This document shows, one piece after another, positions 1-11,438 of a stretch of DNA of 64,000 nt (position 1 is the stretch's first letter; each line of letters starts with the position of its first letter). A program made the position numbers and the translations under genes. The DNA comes from Symsagittifera roscoffensis. Lineage: Eukaryota > Xenacoelomorpha > Acoela > Convolutidae. The stretch is from contig NC_087071.1 of NCBI RefSeq assembly GCF_963678635.1, positions 41,804,153-41,868,152 on the forward strand, given 5' to 3'. The notes under the pieces were generated by a model that worked only from the letters and a program-made list of their open reading frames with translations, did no database searches and was not told where the DNA came from.

Positions 1-726
1 CAATTTTATACCCGTATAGGTTTCTTTAATTTCCCCTCCAATCCCTCGCCTCCTTCTTTTCCTTTTTCAGCTTACATAATTTTCCTTTTTCCTGACTTTT
101 TCCATTTTTTTTTCATTGTTTTCCTCATTTTCAGCATCTACAATTAAAGATCGCTAGAGCAGCGCGGAAATCACGCAAGCTCTGGGAACTAAAAGAGCAG
201 GATATATATATATATATATATATATTTTTGGTTTTATTCTAGTTTTGTTTTAAAAGAAAATAAAACATAATTTAGTTTAAATAACCACAAAGCAGCGCGG
301 AAATCGCACCAACTTATAATTGGTTTTTCTTTTTTAATGGAAGACTACTTGGACTGTTCTTCGTTTTTAGGTATTAGACCAGCAGTGCGGAAATCAAACA
401 AACTGACCTAAGGTCTTGTTAGAGAATAATCATTTATTTGTTTGCTGATAATTTCTAAGTTAAGAAAAATATGAAAACTAAACGCAAAAACAAATATTTA
501 AGAAAGAAAAAAATTATACGATAAAAAAATAGAAAAAAAAAATCGATTTTTGTCACTCGTATTTTTGCTATTTTGTTGTCCGCCTAAGGGGAATAATAAC
601 AGAGAGTAATTCAACATGTTTTGTCACAAACATAACCACTCTGGGCTAGAATAGCAGTTCATATGCTTTACAGTTTAACTCAATTCATTTTGTGTTTTTC
701 TGTCAAAATTAAACAGGCGGCACACA
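1..726. other. Non-coding AT-rich stretch with (TA)n and a thrice-repeated 13-mer
   Basis: No convincing gene. It holds a TA dinucleotide run at about 201-226. A 13-base motif CAGCGCGGAAATC occurs at 160-172 and 293-305, and with one change (CAGTGCGGAAATC) at 383-395. The copies are about 133 and 90 bases apart and the sequence between them is unlike. The rest is A/T-rich with many homopolymer runs. Confidence 0.6.
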
Positions 727-1491
727 TTATCCGTTCAAAATCCAATCAATGAGTTCGTTTTTTGTTTGCAGGGGATTCCCCTTCATTGTTGTCATGACGA
801 GAGTCGGTGTAGATTCGTTTTTTCGCTTAACATCATTAATCGTTTGCAATTCATCTACTGCGTCAACTCGCATGAACTTTGTTTCACCCCGACGCTTTTC
901 ATCATGGACAATCACTGATACGATGCAGTTATGAGTGGTAGTTATTAAGTCCATATCATTGGCCGCTTTCTTAATTATTGCCTCTTGTTCAGGAAGACGT
1001 TCCGTAATATATATATGTTACGCTTGTTTAAAATGTTTTTCTGATATTTCAGATTCCTCCTGGCCTTGTATACAGCGTGCTTATCGTCGAAGTATACAAA
1101 CTTGCAAATGATAGTGGGCATATTATTTCCGTAATATCCCATATACATGTGACAAGCTTTAATTCCCCCACGAGAAATGTTTCAGACTTGTCCTGAAAAA
1201 GTCAATTATCGCATCGGTAACGTCATCTACTGCCCTTGCATCGAACGGCGGATTCCATACAAGCACACTATCCTTGCTAGTATACCTTTCCTGAGCTCGC
1301 AGCCTGGTGTCTATGTTTAACTGCTTAAGTTTAAGACCCGTAATTTCACATTCTTGTTTTTCAATTTTTTCCCGCAAAAATATCAGTTCCGTTTCCGTAT
1401 TACTCACTTTTCGATCTCCCGTATTTTTACTCACGTATACCTCTTGGGTTGCAGAAACCTGAAGCTGAGTTCCACTATCGGTTTTCATCAT
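727..1491 (-). pseudogene. Broken retroelement ORF1-like protein (coiled coil plus RRM-like region)
   Basis: On the reverse strand, an open segment of 110 codons (1491-1159) starts at ATG and has a heptad-like, Glu/Lys/Leu-rich stretch at about residues 35-60, which suggests a coiled coil. It is followed by a conserved-looking DSVLVWNPPFDAR and a DVTDAIIDFF stretch. After a stop at 1159 the coding character continues (PTIICKFVYFDD, YKARRNLK). A frame change at a small TA repeat near 1005-1018 leads to ITERLPEQEAIIKKAAND and then an open 75-codon tail (954-727). The order coiled coil, RRM-like fold, C-terminal domain resembles L1-type ORF1 RNA-binding proteins. That resemblance is inferred from layout and spacing, not from a database match. 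At least two lesions make it a pseudogene. No matching reverse transcriptase lies beside it, so it is a fragment. It could instead be a lineage-specific retroelement protein. Confidence 0.5.
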
Positions 1492-3057
1492 AATAACAAA
1501 TACTCAAATTGACAACAAAAAAAATCAAGGAAGAATCGCTTTTTTTCAAAACGTCTGAAATAATTACTCAGTATGGGAAATTATCTGAGAACTTTTGGTA
1601 ACAATCAGGGCTTATCAATTTATCAAGGCTTCCGAATTTGCCGTAGTTTTGAATTTATTTGAGGCTTGATTCAATTTGAGGGGTTAGATTCGTAATTTTG
1701 TCATTCAAATTTTTTATTGTTTGATCATTTCTTTGTCGTTTCGAAACACGCGAGAAAAAAAACGTTTAGAACATTTGCAAGGTCAACCGACCGATTTCCA
1801 AGTTTGAATTGCTCTTTTTTCTGTTGTATTTTCCTGTTGTATGAACTTTCCTGTTGTATTTTAATAATAAAAAAATTGTAATGGATGCCAAACGCAATCG
1901 GGTTTAAAAGCAAAAATTGAAAGACCATCAACTGTAAAAGATCTCGATAAGTTTTATCAATAAAAACTATTTTAGCAACGGACAACCTAAGAGCGATCAG
2001 AAGTCAGGTTTTGCCCTGGTCCATTTCCTAGCCTCGTTGGATGAGCATGGCAACAAAAAAATGAGGTTATGCAATGAATCGATGCTGAACTTTGACACCG
2101 TACCTCGCGACAACTTGGCATTAATGCAGGTGAGTAAAAGTCTGTACGTCGCGAAGACCTGAATCTATTGATGGTAATTAAAAAACTCATGGCTATTTAA
2201 AAACTTTTTAATTATTCAGTTTTATACAGTGACCCAACAATTATGGATCCTTGTTTTTTGTTGTATTTTGCCCAATTTCCTTTAAAATGTGCAAACATTG
2301 CTGGAAATGATGTAACGTTACCTCTACGTTTGATTTCAGTTCTTTTGTATGGATCGTTTTTGGTTTTCCACCCCACATCGCATGATTATCAATTTGATGT
2401 TGTAACTAGTATTTTCACAAAAAATAGTATGGCAACCAAATACGTTTGTTATTTCTGATTTATTCCACTCGCCAGTTTTTGTAAGAGACGGGCAATGCAA
2501 GCAAATTTTATAGTAGTAAGCATTGGCAGGTAGGGGAAAGGCAAGGAGCCATTTCAATTGGTATTTTAAACATTTTTAAACACTGTTTTGTGTCTGTAAG
2601 TTCTTGGATTCCAGAGACAAGATTTTGAATATATTCCAAAAAGTGAGTGGATTTCAAACATAGCTAGCTGTTCTGGATTCCGCAACTGAAAGTGAGTTCC
2701 GCAAAAAGTAAGTGGAACCCGCAATTGTACAGGCACCCAGTAAAAAGAGAAATTAATCGATAATATTATAATTATAATTGTACCTTTAGCAAAAATATAA
2801 TTAAATGTTTGCGCCATTTTTAGATGTTTAAGCGATTTATAATCCATTATAATGATAACATTTTTGTTGACAATTAAATAAATTATAATCACTTAAAGAT
2901 GATTGTAGTTTTTCCGAACAACTCTTTGTAATCTCCTAAAATATCTTATAATAGATTATAATCCCTATTTCCACCGAAATTTTATTCACAAGACAAATCA
3001 ATTTTTATGGATTTTCATTTGCTATTCTGCATGAAAAATCAGTTGAAATCAGTGAAC
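1492..3057. other. Mostly non-coding DNA around the candidate exon
   Basis: Apart from the exon-like segment at 1976-2129, I see no supported gene. A short TTTCCTGTTGTAT-like motif is repeated three times at about 1820-1862. Other open frames here are short and low in complexity, as expected by chance in AT-rich DNA. Confidence 0.5.
1976..2129 (+). CDS. Candidate internal host exon, function unknown
   Basis: A stretch of 154 bases is bounded by a plausible acceptor (TATTTTAG, ending 1975) and a consensus donor (CAG followed by GTGAGT at 2130). One forward frame is open throughout, entered after one leading base and giving 51 codons. Its composition is mixed and non-repetitive (for example SGFALVHFLASLDEHGNKK, then MLNFDTVPRDNLALMQ), unlike the surrounding A/T-rich DNA. 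A further acceptor-like TTATTCAG ends at about 2219, which would give an intron of about 90 bases. I do not recognise the protein. It could be a real exon of a gene extending beyond what I can assemble, or a relic of one. Spliced transcript evidence is absent here. Confidence 0.35.
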
Positions 3058-4036
3058 CAGGAGCGGATCTAGGATTTTTGCGAGGAGTGGGGGTCTCCTA
3101 AACCATATAACGGTTGACTAGATTCATTCCAAGCTCTCGCAAGTCATTAAAAAGACCCTGTTTTTGTAAAGTTTTATGCGCCGCAGGAAAATTAAAAAAA
3201 AAAACTTTTTAGTCATTTTTTGAAAATTTTGACTAAAAAATTGCTTTTTTCCGGGATGCACCCCCCTCAAATTCATTATATCTTAGGCGCAGTTAAAAAT
3301 TTCTGAGGGTCAGTCAGCCATAAACGGATATCTCAAAATAGTGGGGGACCTCAAAATGGGGAGACCTTTTGGGTTGGCAGGGAGTCGAATTTTATTTCTT
3401 ACCCGCAATTTTATTTCTTACTGAGCTTGCATACGAACAATCAGGATACACGTGTCTTAGCATTTCTTTGTGGATTCCACAAACTGTTCTGCATTCCGCA
3501 AATACAGTTGTGGAGTCTGAAAGCTGGCCTATTTTTGGAGCAATTTTGAGCGGTACAATGTGTTAGGTATTTGTTTGTAGAATCCAAAACAGCAAAGAAG
3601 ATCAAAGAAAAGTTGTTGCGGAATCCGCTACAAATCTGATTTTGGACTGTTGCGAATTCCGCTTAAAACGCGCAGAATGCACATTTTGGCCTCATAAATA
3701 CATGAGCCGGGTGCATTTTTCGAGCGGCTATTTTCCTTCCCATTCCTCTCTAAAAATTTAAAACTTTGAAACTGTTTTACATAAAATCATGACTAATTGA
3801 GTGAGGTCAGAAAATAAAATATGAGGCGTAAAACTTTTATTACTCTCTGTGTCGAAAGCGCCTTTCCGAAAACTTTCCGAAGGCGCCTTTAGAAAAATTT
3901 TAGGTTTGGTCGGCCAAAAATGGATTTCTGAAAAAGTATCAAAGAGGGGACCCTTTGGGTCGGCTGGGGGTCGAATCCCTGAGAGGGGCAAATGCCCCCC
4001 CGCCCCCCGCCCCCCCCCCCCCTAAATCCGCCCCTG
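3058..4036. mobile_element. MITE-like element with CAGG-GCGGAT-TAGG termini
   Basis: The left end reads CAGGAGCGGATCTAGG (3058-3073). The reverse complement of the right end (about 4021-4036) reads CAGGGGCGGATTTAGG, so the two form a 16-base terminal inverted repeat with two mismatches. No transposase frame lies between them, so this would be a non-autonomous DNA transposon; hAT-type elements are a possible source. The interior holds a roughly 100-base direct repeat (about 3290-3395 and 3890-3985) sharing a TTTGGGT-GGC-GG-GTCGAAT block, and a long C-rich run at about 3996-4022. I could not find a matching 8-base target duplication, so the exact boundaries are uncertain. A related fragment lies at 29051-29345. 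Confidence 0.45.
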
Positions 4037-5822
4037 CCTGTCAAAACATACTGGGTCAACATTTAAATTTTATAAGTTTCGATCGAATCGACAAAAAATC
4101 TATTTTTGTAGATCACTTCGCTTCCGGCTCGCTCCAGGCTGGATCCAAATCATTTTCGTTTTGACTGTTTTTTCTGCTGAAAAAAACCACGATCGTGTTC
4201 AACCGCGAAAATTTTTCAACCAGGTTGGATTGAGAAAAAGCATTTCGAATCTGCTCAACCGAGAAAAAAACATTTCGAGTTCACCCCCTCTTTGACCAGA
4301 AGGAAAACATATCGACTAAGGAAAGAAACATCTGGACCGAGATCGACCAAGAAAGATCCTTAACGAACTTGAGATCGATTTCATGTTTTTTTCTTATGTT
4401 TGACTTTATTCGATTTGGTTTTCGATTTTGCGCTTCGACTTCGAGTTCGTCTGTAGAGCCAGTTTGACCAAGTATTTTTGGCCGAAATCAGACTTGCGTT
4501 TGACCCAACTCGATCGAAAGACAAATGACAAATAACAGAATGACGAAATTCGTGGGATTTTTCATTAGAGACATTCTAAAAAGTCCTCCAATAAACTTAA
4601 AGTGCTTGTCATCAATTTGCATGCGCATGGATTGCCTGAGTCTACAACAAGGCATACAATTCTCAGTTCTCAAAAAGTGCTAGCTATATAGCTTGAGCTC
4701 AATTGAGCAATACCCCAATCAAACCGACCATGTGAACTATCTCCTCCAAATAAAGAAAGACAAGTAATCAAATAATATCCATGTGTACAATCTCAGTTTC
4801 ATGGATCTTAAAAATTTCGTTCACATTTTTTAATGCTGGTTTCTCTATTTACCTCGTGATAAAATGTTACGAGTAGTCAACTCAAGTTTTCGGATTTTTG
4901 TTTGATTTTAAAAAAGTGGAAAGAAAAGCATGCAAATGGGATAATTTCACTCCATAAAACTCAGGTGTCTCCGTAAAATTGAGTATCTCCGGTTTGAGTC
5001 ACCAATAATTATTTTCGATGAAAACTGCAACTTGTGATAAATTGAGAGATTCCGTTCGATTTCATGGCTGAATTGTTAACAATTTGTTTATCGAAAAACT
5101 TTGATATCGTAGCGATGATTTATCGATGATATAAACTTTACAAACTTATTGGAAAACAAATGCTAAATTAGCAATAAAAAATCGATATTTTTTTGGTTGA
5201 AAAATTGATTAATCGATTAAACACTAGGCGAAATTGAACCTGTAAAAATATCTCAACTTTTTATGAAATTAGCCTATTGATAAAATTTTTTTTTTCGAGG
5301 CGATCAAAAAAATTCATGGCTTGTTTCTGTAAAGTTCTATAAAAATTACTTTCTGTACTTAGTTCTTCTGTATTGACTTATTTCTGTGTTAGAGGCTGAG
5401 CTGATTTGCTTTGACTGTTAATATGAAATTAATTTTAAACTGGCAATCATCCGAGAACTTTGAAAATCTTTAAAAAAAAAATTTCAAAATCTTTTGAAAA
5501 TTTCAAAATGGAACAGATTTAAAGCATAGCTTCAAACGAAAAAAAAATCCAGCCCTGAGAGATGCTATTTCGACACAGAGAGTTGTTATTGTGAAAGAGT
5601 TCTAACAAAGCTAATTAAATTGCTCATTGATAACTAAAAAAACTACTGCTAAATCATCTCTAATTCAGCATTAACTTTTGCTACTATACACTAAAAAAAC
5701 TCGGATTTTTTACCTGTCAATCAGTTCTAAATCAGCGTCAAAAAGTAGTACAAGAAAAGTTACCGATAGCGTTAAATCATCGATGGCAGTTACTGTTTTT
5801 TCAACATAAAATCGAGGTTTTT
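4037..5822. other. Non-coding AT-rich stretch
   Basis: I see no gene, RNA gene or structured repeat that I can support. Open frames are short and without recognisable motifs. Confidence 0.55.
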
Positions 5823-6200
5823 GGAACCAATTCTAAACTAGTACATATAAGCCAATTATATTATTGATAATATACTACTAACTAACCAATCTTATTCCAT
5901 CACTTACCTTGACACTTATTTGTAAGTGCTGAAACTACTAGTAGTTTCAGCATCAGATTAATTTGAATAAATTTTAGACTACAGTGGTGCCCCTTTTGGA
6001 TAAGCTCCGAGAACTAACTCGTAAACACCAGTATACACTAGATCTATCGAGACTAGGAGATATAAGAGTAAGATTAAGATTGGTATTACACTAAGAAGTT
6101 GCACGAATCTATCCGGCCGAAAAAAAGATAGCGAGACAAACAGACGGTGCACCTTATTTGAAATTACTCTATGAGTAGAGTAATTTATACATAACTCAGC
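5823..6200 (+). repeat. Left long terminal repeat (LTR) of the long Ty3/Gypsy-type element
   Basis: This segment aligns over its whole visible length with 25676-26053, in the same orientation. Both copies start at GGAACCA-TTCTAAACTAGTA. Shared landmarks are a near-perfect palindrome, CTAACTCGTAAA, and GATATAAGAGTAAG (6059-6072), whose ATATAAG could be the promoter TATA element. The sequence ends CTCAGC just before a TGG that fits a primer binding site. The two copies differ by many substitutions, so the insertion is old. Confidence 0.65.
5927..5952. promoter_or_regulatory. 26-base perfect palindrome inside the left LTR
   Basis: The half-site TGCTGAAACTACT is followed directly by its reverse complement. 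The right LTR carries the same site at 25794-25819 with two substitutions. A palindrome retained in both LTRs could be a binding site for a dimeric protein or a hairpin in the RNA. The role is inferred. Confidence 0.5.
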
Positions 6201-6218
6201 TGGTGCAACCAAAAGTCT
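6201..6218 (+). other. Probable primer binding site
   Basis: TGGTGCAACCAAAAGTCT lies two bases after the last CA of the left LTR. A leading TGG pairs with the CCA end of a tRNA, as in Ty3/Gypsy elements. The priming tRNA species was not identified. Confidence 0.4.
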
Positions 6219-6272
6219 TGAACAAGACCTTAACTCACCTAGATTTAGATAATTAGAAATAGAAAAAGACAA

Positions 6273-6488
6273 TTGCAAAATTGCAAAATATTAGATGGAA
6301 TAGACAATTTAATAAAAATGTCTCTACGTCTCAATGAATCTACGACAAATTTTCAAACAAAACAAGAAAAACCAGGTATTGCACGAAGACCGAGATCTTG
6401 GCGTGAACAACAATCAATTGACGGATCGATCTACTACATGATAGTACGACGAAAATCGCAACAAGTATTTGTATTCAGAATACTCTAA
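6273..6488 (+). CDS. Small leader ORF after the primer site, unrecognised
   Basis: An open frame of 71 codons begins about 55 bases after the putative primer site. The product is basic (clusters such as RRPRSW and VRRKSQ) and has no motif I recognise. Its position fits the start of a gag gene or a leader ORF. The frame does not continue, so it may be a remnant or chance. Confidence 0.25.
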   Translation: MQNCKILDGIDNLIKMSLRLNESTTNFQTKQEKPGIARRPRSWREQQSIDGSIYYMIVRRKSQQVFVFRIL

Positions 6489-7521
6489 GCAGTAAATTTA
6501 GATTTTCATTTATGAAAAGGAAATTTATTTGAAAATTACTTCTGCAAAAACCTACTTGGTGCTTTATAGCCTATTATATACAATAACAACGACTGATAAA
6601 AAGATGCACAAGTCGTTCCTTTTCAAATCTACAGCAATTTAATTAAAAAACTTTTATAGATAAATACTTTTTTGATTATTAAATTACAAAAATTAGTTAG
6701 AAGATAATTTTAGCGTAAGTTTTATTAACTGATACAAAATTTCCTAGTTCCCAAGAAATCAATTTTTCTTTATCTCACCTTCATCACCTAAAACAAAACC
6801 AAGCTTATTCGAAAAACTAATTTCAATCAAATTCTAAAATTTAGGACTTTGCTTTAAATTAAAATTTTTATTTAAAAATTATCAAGGCTTATCCTTGCTT
6901 TTTAAAAAATCACGTTTCACCTCAAAAACAGATCATCAAGGCTTAGATCTTCAACTTAACTTCAATTACATTTTTTTCACCGAAATTATCTGATCATCAA
7001 GGCCTCCCTTGGATCAACCAGATCAACCAGAACAACCAGAACCTTATAATTCATGGTGTCTAACGACCTCAAATGTCAATTCACTCCCCAACTCTTATAA
7101 AATACCCAGGACTGACAGATGTTTTTGAAAAATTAACCTTTTAAAAAATGATGAACAGTGAAGAACTCCGGTTTATCATCCTTCACATGATTCCTTCATC
7201 TTAGATGACCCAGGCCAAAATAGTACTAACGATCTACTTGAGTTCTAATTTTACCTAAAAATTTAGGGTTGATTTACTATTCTTTAACCCTTGATCACAT
7301 ATCGAACCTCTGATTAAGATTAAATAGGTTCATCATATATTAAAACCTAGTCACGAGAAAGTAAAATATCATTCTAAAAGAGTTAATATGCTCTCTCTTC
7401 AACCCTTCAACCACAACAACCTATGCCCCCAGTTAAAATAACCACACAAAAACCGTGAGAACTAACGGTTTAAGCGATACAATTTTAACCTCCGAGTACT
7501 GCATCCATCATCTCAAACCTT
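6489..7521. other. Non-coding leader region of the Ty3/Gypsy-type element
   Basis: No sustained reading frame. The motif ATCAAGGC recurs at about 6883, 6935 and 6995. I see nothing else I can support. Confidence 0.45.
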
Positions 7522-9054
7522 ATGTCAACAGATAATTTAGGCAGTAAGCAAACAATTATATTACACAATTGTTTAGTTAGAAACGAAATATACGATCTTG
7601 TAATCACACCGCATAGACAAACAACAGGATATATCAGAACAAAAAGACAAACACGAAAAAAAGACAATGATAGCAAAATAAAAACGAATTATGAAAAAAT
7701 ATTTTCAAAACACATAGCGCATTTTCAGAATCAGAAACAACCACATTACAAGAACTTCAGAATGTAAAAGGTTCAATAAATAAAAACAACCCGATAGATC
7801 AACAAAAGGTTTTCTCTGACTCAGATTCTTCATCACCATCATAAATTAAAGACAAACGCTTAATAAAAAAATCATATATTAATAAACCGGTACGACTATA
7901 TAATTGCAACCAGCCAATAAGACACATTGAAAGTTAGACATAAACCGTTCTGAGATACAGAAAACGGTCAGCCATGAAAAAAATTTAACGATGAATTAAT
8001 ACTTCCCTTTTCTATCCACCCACAAAGGGATCCCGCTCGAGGACAAGTACAACTTTGCCACAACTTAATTGTAAATTTATTCGAAAAAGAAAATAGCCCA
8101 TGCAAACAGCAATTTCGCTAAATAATTATAAAAGGCAAATTCTGGATCACCATATTAAAAACAAATGTAAAATCACCTCATACAACGGAATTTTCACAAT
8201 CGAACTTATACCACCACAATCAAACCAAAAATCACACCAAATACAGACAGATGACATAGATATAGAGTTTTCAAAAACAATTTTTTCTCTGTTATTCGTG
8301 TTTTTTTTCTATATTAGAATTAAAAGAAACACGAAATGAATCACCATTTCAAATATCATGACTCTCAACTGTAAGACAAGAATTTTTTTTCAAATTCTTA
8401 GATACACTCCGTGAATACAACACCGACATACAACAAAATGTGAAATATGACCAATAACAAGTTTTAGCATGGCTTAATAATGATTATTTTGTTCACAAAA
8501 AAGAATTCCTTTCATCATTCAGAAAAAAATTTCGACCACAAAATTCAAACAATGAAAATGTACTAGCCGATCAAACAGATTATGCTTTGGCCCTGAATGG
8601 TCTCATCCCTCATTTATTAAAATAAGATATATCAAGTGCAGCCTTTAGCACTATTTCTGTACACAAAAATTATGTAAGAGTTATACCACTTACTATTGAT
8701 GCAACACCTTTAAAATATAACGCCATGTACACTGAAAGAACAGAGAAAGATAGTTTAAGTTCCACATTGATTAACACACAAGAAACACTTAATGCAACAA
8801 GAAACCCCTCAAAACAAGATATTTAAACTCCATCACAATTTATCATTGAGGAAATAATTGAAACATTGCCTACAACAACACAACAAAACATTTCTCCCAT
8901 ACATCCTACACTCATTACGCTACGTAATACAAATACTCCATTCCGACAGAACACTATTCAATCAACAGTAAAACCGTATTTTGTTCCAAAATATCCACAA
9001 CTGGATTACCAAACAAAAAGACCAATAACAAAACCACGACAAGCAAATAAATGA
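7522..9054 (+). pseudogene. Decayed open region upstream of gag core (gag N-terminal part?)
   Basis: Several forward open segments follow one another: 7522-7767, 8100-8339, and a frame running 8461-9054 with only two internal stops (8623 and 8824). The last encodes a polar protein with SSFRKKFRPQNSNNENV and DYALALNGLIPHLLK, then a Thr/Gln/Pro-rich tail (TLPTTTQQNISPIHPT, TKRPITKPRQANK). I recognise no family. Its place between the LTR and the gag core suggests the N-terminal part of gag or an accessory reading frame. Lack of a continuous frame makes it non-functional. Confidence 0.35.
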
Positions 9055-9699
9055 AAACCTTCAAGAAGAAATACTTTTTCAGATTATAACTACGAATTTT
9101 TACAAAAATACAGATAACAACACCCTCATTTATAAACAATCAAAATCATTGTCAAAAACAATGTTACAACCAAAAGATACCACAGCATGCCCCCCACTAA
9201 GTTTTCGTCATTGATCAACAACGAACTACAACAGATCGTCGGAAAAATTTTCCATTTTTTCTACAAAAAAAAAATTTAACCAATGAACAATTTACGAGAA
9301 ATCAACCACACTTTTCAAAAGATGAGGACCATTTGAACTGAATCAAACCCAACAATGTTTTCATTATAACCCACAAAACATCATCTGGAATATGGATCAA
9401 CCAGACCCTTTTTATCTACACAAAATTACCAAACAAATCAAATGCAAAATAAAAATCCATTGCCATATTATCAACAACAACATGTAGTAACGAAGACCCA
9501 GCTTAAAAATTTTTCTCAAATACCAAACACAGCAGAATCACTCCAAATGACTATGATTCTATAACTAATGGGTGGATCATCAATATCCTCAACTAAAACA
9601 CTAAAAACACTCACAGGAACAGACCCTGGATACTCAGAAGAAGACTTGTTGAATGCAGTCACAGCCAATTTAATTTTAAATATAGAACTGAACTGAACC

Positions 9700-10255
9700 A
9701 ATAAAAAATACCACTCAATCAAAATTGGTTACATAGAAGTACAGATCTAATCCAAACCACACTTGATAGCGCAGCCCAAAAGCTTTTCAATTTTACCTTT
9801 AGATATTAAATCAGACTGGAAATGATTCACATGAGAATTTTCAAACTGTTGGACTCTGAAAGAAATAGACAACATCAAAAAAATTTATGCAATGAATTTC
9901 GTAGACTCCCCAGCGAAACAATCAAACAACTCGCAGTTAGAATTGAAACATTAGTAAGAAAAGCATATTCTCTCAATACAAAATTTTACAAAACACGAAA
10001 TTGACGGAAGCTTTAATGCTGACTCTAACACAACTACGTAAAATTGCAATTAAAAGGAGAGCATCACATACATCTTTGTTTCGAGAACCCGGTTTAGTTT
10101 TTCAAAAATTTGTAGATGAAGTAGAACAAGCTGAAATCACTCTGAAATTAGAAGAAAAAGAAAACCTAAAACTACAATATGAAAACAACATTCAGACAAC
10201 ATTTTCACAAATAAATAATATTCATGACTCTGACAATGAATTAGCAGAAATTTAG
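9700..10255 (+). pseudogene. Gag capsid-like relic of the Ty3/Gypsy-type element
   Basis: Forward frames at 9822-10004 and 10001-10255 encode a helical, charged region. It contains LCNEFRRLPSETIKQLAVRI and KAYSLNTKF, then QLRKIAIKRRASHTSLFREP and a Glu/Lys/Leu-rich helix ending in NIHDSDNELAEI. The spacing of a Phe-Arg-x-Leu-Pro block followed by an amphipathic helix matches the retrotransposon gag capsid family. A frameshift at about 10000 separates the two parts. In life it would form the capsid around the element RNA. Confidence 0.55.
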
Positions 10256-10262
10256 TCCAAAT

Positions 10263-10930
10263 TTCAAAGGTAAACTATCATTCAAAAAAAGGTGCAACTA
10301 TTGTCGTAGATATGGATATAGCATTGCTGAATGCAAGCAAAAACAACAGGATAAGCAAATCAAACCACAAAAACATAGAGAACCAAAAAAAAAACATTTT
10401 CATCAAAATATGAAAAAAGACTACAACCTACCAAACAAAAACAATTCACAGTAATAATATCTCAGAAAAACCACTTCCAGACAGCTACGATAACTCTAGA
10501 CAATAATCACCCGACATAAATAATTTTCGCAGAAGATATCCAGACAGAAGAAGTTCACAAAATTTTTCGCAAATAACATATAACAGATCAAATAGTCAGG
10601 AAAATCAATATCGCAATAACTATTCAAGATCAAATTCAAACGGGGGCAGTTACTCAAACTAAAAAAGAAAAGGTTCCTTATCAAATTTTCAGAACAGATA
10701 CTATTCGATTGATCGTTCAATAAAATCACCATATAATCGAAATTGAAATTAGTCAAACAACAGAAATCGTCATTACTCTAATAATAGATCACGAAATTAC
10801 TCCAACAATAGACCAAATTACAACGATAACAATAATGGATCCCGGAATAACTCCACGAATTGATTCAACAATTATCCAAATAGACTGAGGAACTACTCTC
10901 AGTCACCACATAGATCTAAAAATCAACATG
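10263..10930 (+). pseudogene. Nucleocapsid relic: zinc knuckle and Asn/Arg/Ser-rich tail
   Basis: Directly after the capsid region the sequence reads FKGKLSFKKRCNYCRRYGYS and then IAEC. This fits a CX2CX4HX4C zinc knuckle in which the His position is Tyr, a change that would impair zinc binding. Downstream, to about 10.93 kb, forward frames (broken by stops) are rich in Asn, Arg and Ser (for example YSRSNSNGGSYSN and SNNRPNYNDNN). This is the expected basic, disordered RNA-binding tail. No protease Asp-Thr/Ser-Gly motif was seen between here and the reverse transcriptase. Confidence 0.55.
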
Positions 10931-11435
10931 CAAAATAAAGAACCAAACTACGGAAATAGTGCACCAAAACACCAAAAACAAATCAACCCAGTAGAACCAA
11001 CAAAAGAAACTCAACCAGACCCTCCCGGTTTTGATAATACACTAAGTTCAGAATTAAAACTAAATCGAATATATTTTGAAACCACAGATGACGCAAGCAA
11101 CCGAAAATACGCTTTTAATCAACATGCTTCAAATTGAAAATGGATACCAGACACCAATCGATTCGAATTTTTATCACAACAATGCAAGCATTTCTAATCT
11201 TGAAAAGAAAATTAACACTATTTCAAAAACACCCTATTTCAAACCAACACTTCAGTTTTCGAAATACACAGGCGAACAAACAAATTTTCTCACAATGTTC
11301 AATTTTCAACGTTCTCAAATTAATCAACAAGAGTTTGATCAATTAGCAGAACTATTACTGAAGTACCCAATGCTTTATGTTACATCTAAACTTGATGTTG
11401 GAAAAATGAACTCATCATTACATCTCTCTCCTTAA
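10928..11435 (+). pseudogene. gag-pol junction relic
   Basis: Two overlapping open segments (10928-11137 and 11076-11435) encode polar sequence such as PVEPTKETQPDPPGFDN and YFKPTLQFSKYTGEQ. They lie where protease and the gag-pol linker should be. I found no aspartic-protease active site in either frame, so the protease is lost or unrecognisable. The assignment rests on position only. Confidence 0.3.
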
Positions 11436-11438
11436 CTT

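Noticed and set aside
2220-2290. Second exon following the candidate exon at 1976-2129
   Set aside because: An acceptor is present, but the in-phase frame soon stops and becomes hydrophobic low-complexity; too weak to annotate.
3050-4044. Eight-base target duplication around the MITE-like element
   Set aside because: The flanks CAGTGAAC and CCTGTCAA do not match, so the insertion footprint could not be confirmed.
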